The position numbers and the translations under genes are program-made. Positions 7,126 to 11,236 of a DNA stretch of 11,236 nt are shown here, one piece after another (position 1 is the first letter of the stretch; each line of letters begins with the position of its first letter). The stretch is taken from assembly GCA_030600865.1 (NCBI GenBank), contig JAUVUS010000034.1, positions 1-11,236 of the forward strand, in the 5' to 3' direction. Source of the stretch: Bacteroidales bacterium (GTDB lineage: Bacteria; Bacteroidota; Bacteroidia; Bacteroidales; UBA12077). A model generated the notes under the pieces. It did not search any database. It saw nothing but the letters and a program-made list of their open reading frames with translations, and was not told where the DNA came from.

Positions 7126-8115
7126 CTAAAAAGGTTTAAACCCTATAATTTCTCTTACTTCTTTGATTGTTTTAGATGCGCTTTCTCTTGCTTTTTCCGC
7201 ACCCATATTTGCTACTTTCCTTAAATAGTTATTATTAGCAGAAATTTCCAGTATTTTTTCCCGAATAGGAGATGTGAAATTTATGATATCTTCGGCCAGC
7301 TGCTTTTTTAAATCACCATACCTGATTTCGCAATTAGCATATTTTTCTTTAAAGAAATCAATCGTACTTTTTTCTGAAACAACGTCCATTAATGTAAATA
7401 AGTTTTGTATAGGTTCCGGCATTTCTGAATTCATTTCAGTAGGACCACTATCAGTAACAGCACGCATAACTTTTTTTCTAATATCTTTAGGATCGTCAAC
7501 CAGGTAAATTCCATTTCCTTCTGATTTTCCCATTTTTCCCGTACCGTCTAAGCCTGGAATTTTTATTAATACCTGACCAAAATTATATGGTTGAGGTTCA
7601 GTAAAATATTTAACTTTATACAAGTTATTGAACCGACGTGCAAATTTACGGGCCATTTCCAGATTTTGTTCCTGATCTTTCCCCACAGGAACTTTTGAAG
7701 CGTTATGAATAATAATGTCAGCAGCCATCAGAACGGGATAAGTCAGAAGACCTGCATTTACATTTTCGGGCTGCTTTCGTACCTTATCTTTAAATGATGT
7801 TGTTCGCTCAAGTTCCCCAACATAGGCATTCATGTTAAGAAGCAAATATAATTCCGTTACTTCTGGAACATCGCTTTGTAAGTATAAAGTGGCAGCTTCC
7901 GGATCTAAGCCACAAGCCAGGTATTCTGCTAGAACTTGCTTAACGCTGCCATGTAAATCTCCAGGAGTGGGATGTGTGGTTAATGAATGATAATCCGCAA
8001 TAAAGAAAAAACAGTTGTTCTCGTGTTGCATTTTTATGAAATTTTTTAATGCACCAAAGTAATTTCCTAAATGTAGGTTTCCTGTCGATCTAATTCCGCT
8101 AACAACCGTTTCCAT
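7126..8115 (-). CDS. trpS: Tryptophanyl-tRNA synthetase
   Basis: Class I aminoacyl-tRNA synthetase that charges tRNA-Trp, cytoplasmic, 329 aa, the usual length of bacterial TrpRS (about 330). The N-terminus METVVSGIRSTGNLHLGNYFG has the HIGH-type signature as HLGN (15-18). The region GKDQEQNLEMAR is the conserved dimer/tryptophan-site segment. The second signature is KMGKS at 194-198 within GLDGTGKMGKSEGN, so the usual KMSKS has glycine at its third position while both lysines are kept. The C-terminal helical anticodon-binding part ends ...IKEVREIIGFKPF. The start ATG is the first methionine and leads straight into the catalytic fold. The gene is divergent from the DUF4834-type gene (79 bp gap) and shares with it a palindromic promoter at 8149-8164. 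I see no T-box or leader-peptide attenuator in the short leader of about 35 nt. Confidence 0.97.
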   Translation of the reverse strand: METVVSGIRSTGNLHLGNYFGALKNFIKMQHENNCFFFIADYHSLTTHPTPGDLHGSVKQVLAEYLACGLDPEAATLYLQSDVPEVTELYLLLNMNAYVGELERTTSFKDKVRKQPENVNAGLLTYPVLMAADIIIHNASKVPVGKDQEQNLEMARKFARRFNNLYKVKYFTEPQPYNFGQVLIKIPGLDGTGKMGKSEGNGIYLVDDPKDIRKKVMRAVTDSGPTEMNSEMPEPIQNLFTLMDVVSEKSTIDFFKEKYANCEIRYGDLKKQLAEDIINFTSPIREKILEISANNNYLRKVANMGAEKARESASKTIKEVREIIGFKPF

Positions 8116-8148
8116 AAATTTTTTATTTAATTTATTTATTGAATATAG

Positions 8149-8164
8149 TACTTTTGCAAAAGTA
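8149..8164. promoter_or_regulatory. Palindromic divergent promoter core (two back-to-back -7 boxes)
   Basis: TACTTTTGCAAAAGTA is a perfect 16-bp palindrome composed of one TAnnTTTG box on the plus strand (8149-8156) and the same box on the minus strand (8157-8164). The predicted starts are near 8163 for the DUF4834-type gene (leader about 32 nt) and near 8150 for trpS (leader about 35 nt), so the layout is almost symmetric. No clear -33 TTTG is present on either side. The two polymerase footprints would overlap, so the two directions should exclude each other. An alternative reading is a dimeric regulator's operator. Confidence 0.55.
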
Positions 8165-8194
8165 AAAAATGTTTGTTAATAAAATAAAGTTAGT

Positions 8195-8431
8195 ATGGCT
8201 TTAGTTAGATTTTTATTGATATTATTCCTGATTTATTTTATTGTCAGAATTTTCACCCGATATATATTTCGATCTTATTTTAAAAAGATGCAACGGAATT
8301 TTGAAGATCAACAAAACCAATACAATAACAAAAAAGAAGGTGATGTTACCATAAATACAAAATCCGGTAAGGGTAAAAAGATAGACAAAGATGAGGGTGA
8401 CTATGTTGACTACGAAGAAATAAAAGAATAA
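8195..8431 (+). CDS. Small membrane protein, DUF4834-type
   Basis: A 78-aa protein with one hydrophobic N-terminal helix (about residues 3-24, VRFLLILFLIYFIVRIF), a short basic juxtamembrane stretch (RYIFRSYFKKM) and a hydrophilic tail. The tail is rich in Q/N, then K/G, and ends in acidic DEGDYVDYEEIKE. The positive residues after the helix predict a cytoplasmic tail. Size, order of segments and the terminal VDYEEIK-like motif match the DUF4834 family of Bacteroidota, whose function is not known to me. ATG 8195 follows the divergent promoter by about 32 nt. The gene stands alone on its strand between trpS and rnhA. Confidence 0.82.
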   Translation: MALVRFLLILFLIYFIVRIFTRYIFRSYFKKMQRNFEDQQNQYNNKKEGDVTINTKSGKGKKIDKDEGDYVDYEEIKE

Positions 8432-8490
8432 TTTCTAATTAAATATCCATTTTCGAGGTATAATGTAAGTAAGCTATTGGTATTTTTTCC

Positions 8491-8523
8491 TTAGCGGTCA
8501 GGGTGTAGTACCTTGAATGCTAA
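8491..8523 (+). terminator. Candidate hairpin terminator of the DUF4834-type gene
   Basis: TTAGC (8491-8495) pairs with GCTAA (8519-8523), and inside it TCAGGG pairs with CCTTGA (one G-U pair) around a 7-nt loop, with a 2x2 internal loop between the stems. A T7 run follows at 8533-8539, about 9 nt after the stem, which is farther than in a classic terminator. It lies in the 122-bp gap between convergent genes. On the minus strand no T run follows, so it would serve only the plus strand. Confidence 0.35.
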
Positions 8524-8553
8524 ACTTATAGGTTTTTTTGATATAAATCAGAT

Positions 8554-9024
8554 TTAAAAAAGTGTTTCATCAGAGTTTTCGTAAGCTTCATCAATTAATA
8601 TATTTGGTTTTTTAGATGCTTCAACTGCAAGCTGGTCACATCGTTCATTTTCGGGGATATTGGCGTGTCCTTTTATCCAATGGAATTTTACCTGATGTTT
8701 TCGATAAATTTTTAAAAATCTGATCCATAGATCCGGATTTTTCTTTTTCTTAAATTGCTTTTTTTCCCATCCAAATACCCAGCCTTTTTCAACTGCATCG
8801 GCAACATATTTCGAATCAGTATAAATTTCTGCAGTACTGTTTTCATTTTTTAAGGTTTCTAAGGCAACTATAACAGCTAATAATTCCATTCTGTTATTTG
8901 TTGTTTTTCTAAATCCTTCTGAAAGTTCTTTTCTGTGCTGTCCTGATTTCATTACAATTCCGTATCCTCCCGGTCCGGGATTTCCACGGGCAGCGCCATC
9001 GGTATATATTATGATTTTTGACAT
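8554..9024 (-). CDS. rnhA: Ribonuclease HI
   Basis: Endonuclease that cuts the RNA strand of RNA/DNA hybrids (primer and R-loop removal), cytoplasmic, 156 aa, almost the length of E. coli RNase HI. The four catalytic acidic residues are all present: D9 in YTDGAARGNPGPGGYG, E47 in NNRMELLA, D70 in IYTDSKYV and D130 in NERCDQLA. The catalytic-loop histidine H120 is in WIKGHANIPEN. The basic substrate-handle region is present at about residues 75-100 (GWVFGWEKKQFKKKKNPDLW). The start ATG begins the first beta strand directly. The gene is convergent with the DUF4834-type gene and lies downstream, on the same strand, of the S46 peptidase gene. A terminator and a 405-bp gap separate those two, so it probably has its own promoter, which I could not place with confidence. 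Confidence 0.97.
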   Translation of the reverse strand: MSKIIIYTDGAARGNPGPGGYGIVMKSGQHRKELSEGFRKTTNNRMELLAVIVALETLKNENSTAEIYTDSKYVADAVEKGWVFGWEKKQFKKKKNPDLWIRFLKIYRKHQVKFHWIKGHANIPENERCDQLAVEASKKPNILIDEAYENSDETLF

Positions 9025-9071
9025 AAGTTTTATTTAAGGTATAAATATAAAAAATATTAGTCCAATCTAAA

Positions 9072-9154
9072 AACCCTGCCAGAGTTAACCTTGTTGAAAA
9101 TTCTAAATTATATTAAGTAGATTGCCAGTTAGTTAATGCAACTCTGGCAGGGTT
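9072..9154. repeat. Inverted repeat, 15-bp perfect arms
   Basis: AACCCTGCCAGAGTT (9072-9086) is exactly complementary to 9140-9154, with a 53-nt AT-rich spacer. The CCTGCC/GGCAGG core recurs in the inverted repeat at 7014-7099 and in the terminator at 9374-9411. It lies just upstream of rnhA, so it could sit in that gene's leader or promoter region, or be a copy of a dispersed repeat. Confidence 0.85.
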
Positions 9155-9243
9155 GATAATAAAAATAATACTTAACAAAGGCTCTATGTCGAATAAGGTG
9201 GGTGATATTTATTTCGATATTAATTATTGATGTTATTTAGAAA

Positions 9244-9348
9244 AAACACTCAATAAACAATACACAATAATCAATAAAAAAGTTAAAAGAAAGTCGAATA
9301 TGCAGAAATAATAAAAATTGAATATTGTATGTTGGGTGTTGAATGTTT
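9244..9348. repeat. Imperfect 32-bp inverted repeat built from degenerate heptads
   Basis: The arms at 9244-9275 and 9317-9348 match at 25 of 32 positions when one is reverse-complemented. Each arm is a run of four 7-bp units of the form TTGNNTR: on the plus strand at 9318-9345 (first two units TTGAATA, TTGTATG), and on the minus strand at 9274-9247 (first two units TTGATTA, TTGTGTA). The spacer is about 41 bp. No coding function is evident. Confidence 0.8.
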
Positions 9349-9373
9349 AATTCCTATAATGAAATTTGAGTAT

Positions 9374-9411
9374 AAAAAAATGGCAGGGTCAGAATATTCT
9401 AAACCTGCCAT
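9374..9411 (-). terminator. Rho-independent terminator of the S46 peptidase gene
   Basis: Reading the minus strand, ATGGCAGG (9411-9404) and CCTGCCAT (9387-9380) form an 8-bp stem. The loop contains AGAATATTCT, which can extend the structure, and a T7 run follows (9380-9374 on the complement). It starts 18 nt after the peptidase stop codon. This is the clearest intrinsic terminator in the window. Confidence 0.8.
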
Positions 9412-9429
9412 GAATTATCTCGATTTTTT

Positions 9430-11236
9430 TTATTTAACAATAGTCATTTCTTCAATTAAGTGTTTCGCTCCGGCAAATTTGTCAATAATAAATAGAGTAT
9501 ACCTAATATCAACATTAATACAACGTTGTAATTCCGGTTCGAAAACAATATCACCACTCATGGCTTCCCAGTTACCGTCGAATGCTGTTCCAATAAGCTC
9601 TCCTTTTGCATTTATTACCGGGCTTCCTGAATTTCCTCCTGTAATATCATTTGTAGATAGGAATGCAACAGGCATTTCGCCATTTTTTAATGCATATTGT
9701 CCGTAGTCTTTATTATTATAAAGTTCTTTTAATTTATCAGAAACTACAAATTCCCAATTATCCGGATCTTCCTTTTCCATTACTCCTTTAAGAGTGGTTA
9801 TATAATCGTAATGTACTGCATCCATAGGATAGTAATCTAAAACAGTACCATAGGTCAAGCGCATAGTGAAGTTTGCGTCCGGATATATAGCTTTTCCTTT
9901 GTTCATTTTCAAAATACCGCCAACATATAAACGGTGGCCTTTATCAAAGTTGCTATTTATTGGTACAAGATTTTCTTCTAATTCATCATATTTTTCGTTA
10001 ATATATTTAGCCGCAATATATGCAAGATCTTTTTCTAAAATTTCTTTTGAAGGATTTTCTAAAAACTCAAATAGTTTATTTTTATCTGTAAAGATAGACG
10101 ACTCAAACATTTTATCAACGAACTGTTTATAGTTGTTGTTATAGTTACTTTCTATAGTATTATAGATTTCAGGAAAAAACTTCTTGTCGACATTTTCTGT
10201 AAAAATTTTCAACATTACAGGTACAACTTTTTGATCTGTTGATGCATTATAATTCTTATAAAACTTTTCTGCTATTCCTTTAAATTCCGTAATTACTGAT
10301 TCAAGTTCTACTGTATTTTTTGACTCAAGAGCATCATAAAGATCTTTTGCATCATACGCTACATCAATAATTTCCATGCTTTTTAACATGGCTTCTTTGA
10401 TATACTGCCTTGCGTGCAAATATTCTCCCCGTGAGGTAACAGCATTATTTATTAATGATAAGGCTTCTCCATACTTTTCATTTCTGTTTGGATTTTCATT
10501 TACCCACAAAGAAAATTTGGTTTCGTTAGTTCTCTTTTTTTCGATAATTTTAAGCTTTTTAAGGGCCTTGTTCATTCCAATTGAATTTTTCCAGTAATTG
10601 GCTGAACCCGCATATTTATTGGCATATTTAATTCGAATAGTATCATTAGCAAGCATATCTTCCAATAATATTTCCTGACGAATTCCGCGAATATAGATTT
10701 TGTTGGTATTGGTTATCTTTATTAACTCATCAACCTCCATCGAAGTCATATATCTGTCAGTTCCTCCGGGATAGCCTAAAACCATTGCAAAATCATTTTT
10801 CTCAACTCCTTTTAACGAAACGGGTAAATGATGTTTTGGCTTATAAGGAACATTATCCGGGGAATAGTCAGCCGGTTTATTATCTTTATTTGCATAAATT
10901 CTAAAAAAAGAAAAATCACCTGTATGGCGTGGCCACATCCAGTTATCTGTATCAGCACCAAATCTACCTATTGATGATGGAGGCGCTCCAACCATGCGGA
11001 TATCTGTAAATGTTTCATAAACCAACATGTAGTATTTATTACCACCGTAAAAGTTTTTAATTTTTGCATTATAATGCGTTCCCATTGTGGCTTCATAGGC
11101 AAGACTTCCCCCTTTTATTTTAGCGGCATCTTGCCTCTCTATTTCTGTCATATCATCGATAAATACAGAATTAATTTTTTCAGTAACATCTTCTATACGT
11201 ACCAAAAAAGTTACTTTAAGCCCAGGTGTAGGTATC
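9430..11236 (-). CDS. S46-family serine dipeptidyl-peptidase, DPP7-like (N-terminus outside window)
   Basis: Periplasmic exopeptidase that releases dipeptides from peptide N-termini. The frame is open to the right edge; 601 residues are present, and about 115-120 are missing from a family length near 720, including the signal peptide and catalytic His. The TTG at 11205 is internal, because the same frame reads on upstream as PTPGLKVTF before LVRIEDVTEKINS, a conserved S46 segment. The catalytic Asp is in PRHTGDFSFFRIYA (fragment residue 107) and the catalytic Ser in GGNSGSPV (residue 536). Their distance of 429 agrees with the 428 of Porphyromonas DPP11 (D227, S655), and a central helical domain lies between them. 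Eighteen residues after the Ser is the Gly of FDGNWEAMSGD. By the Gly/Arg673 rule recalled from the DPP7/DPP11 literature this favours DPP7-like specificity (hydrophobic P1) over the Asp/Glu specificity of DPP11. It ends in its own terminator. Confidence 0.95.
   Translation of the reverse strand, partial: IPTPGLKVTFLVRIEDVTEKINSVFIDDMTEIERQDAAKIKGGSLAYEATMGTHYNAKIKNFYGGNKYYMLVYETFTDIRMVGAPPSSIGRFGADTDNWMWPRHTGDFSFFRIYANKDNKPADYSPDNVPYKPKHHLPVSLKGVEKNDFAMVLGYPGGTDRYMTSMEVDELIKITNTNKIYIRGIRQEILLEDMLANDTIRIKYANKYAGSANYWKNSIGMNKALKKLKIIEKKRTNETKFSLWVNENPNRNEKYGEALSLINNAVTSRGEYLHARQYIKEAMLKSMEIIDVAYDAKDLYDALESKNTVELESVITEFKGIAEKFYKNYNASTDQKVVPVMLKIFTENVDKKFFPEIYNTIESNYNNNYKQFVDKMFESSIFTDKNKLFEFLENPSKEILEKDLAYIAAKYINEKYDELEENLVPINSNFDKGHRLYVGGILKMNKGKAIYPDANFTMRLTYGTVLDYYPMDAVHYDYITTLKGVMEKEDPDNWEFVVSDKLKELYNNKDYGQYALKNGEMPVAFLSTNDITGGNSGSPVINAKGELIGTAFDGNWEAMSGDIVFEPELQRCINVDIRYTLFIIDKFAGAKHLIEEMTIVK

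Larger units (their letters stand above)
9025..9429. other. 405-bp non-coding gap with three inverted repeats
   Basis: Between rnhA and the S46 peptidase gene I find no credible gene on either strand. The stretch is very AT-rich and contains a 15-bp perfect inverted repeat (9072-9154), an imperfect 32-bp inverted repeat made of 7-bp units (9244-9348) and the peptidase terminator (9374-9411). No tRNA-like cloverleaf or riboswitch core is recognisable. Confidence 0.75.

Noticed and set aside
9244..9348. CRISPR-like array
   Set aside because: The units are 7 bp with no spacers and diverge from one another; this is a degenerate tandem repeat, not a CRISPR.
9329..9706. Plus-strand open frame of 125 codons
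   Set aside because: It overlaps the antisense of the S46 gene and its terminator, shows no domain, and its residue makeup is that of a shadow frame.
11203..11205. TTG as the start of the S46 peptidase
   Set aside because: The frame stays open to the window edge and the upstream residues (PTPGLKVTF) continue the family sequence; the gene is simply cut.

Overview
The window is AT-rich chromosomal DNA (about one third G+C by eye) from a member of the Bacteroidota, probably an environmental Bacteroidales- or Marinilabiliales-like lineage. Four things support this: a TonB-dependent receptor with the N-terminal carboxypeptidase-like domain typical of the phylum; a DUF4834-type small membrane protein and an S46 dipeptidyl-peptidase, both characteristic of the phylum; promoter-like TAnnTTTG boxes (the Bacteroidota -7 element) just upstream of several genes; and no clear Shine-Dalgarno sequences.

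Layout. Positions 1-158 hold the start of a minus-strand membrane-anchored protein that runs off the left edge. Four plus-strand genes follow: a TonB-dependent outer-membrane receptor (322-2721), an exported protein with an LPP20-like segment (2821-3882), a Na+/phosphate cotransporter-family protein with an extra periplasmic Ig-like domain and a C-terminal PhoU-like domain (3917-6025), and a ZIP-family metal transporter (6170-6985). A convergent pair is separated by a long perfect inverted repeat: the ZIP gene meets trpS (minus, 7126-8115). trpS and a small DUF4834-type gene (8195-8431) diverge from a 79-bp gap that contains a perfect palindrome made of two face-to-face -7 boxes. RNase HI (minus, 8554-9024) and an S46 serine dipeptidyl-peptidase (minus, 9430 to the right edge, N-terminus missing) complete the window. 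They are separated by a 405-bp non-coding stretch with three inverted repeats, one of which is the peptidase gene's terminator.

How the genes fit together. The plus-strand block is envelope and transport: outer-membrane uptake, an exported protein, anion transport or homeostasis, and divalent metal transport. The gaps (99, 34 and 144 bp) and internal promoter candidates suggest separate or semi-independent transcription rather than one tight operon. trpS and rnhA are housekeeping genes. The S46 peptidase serves periplasmic peptide breakdown, the main amino-acid supply route in many Bacteroidota.

I see no CRISPR array, phage, integrase, transposase, toxin or defence module, or RNA gene. The gene content is ordinary. 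The less ordinary material is in the intergenic DNA: inverted repeats flanked by or built from degenerate 7-bp tandem units, and the symmetric divergent promoter. I do not see convincing evidence of a new multi-gene system.
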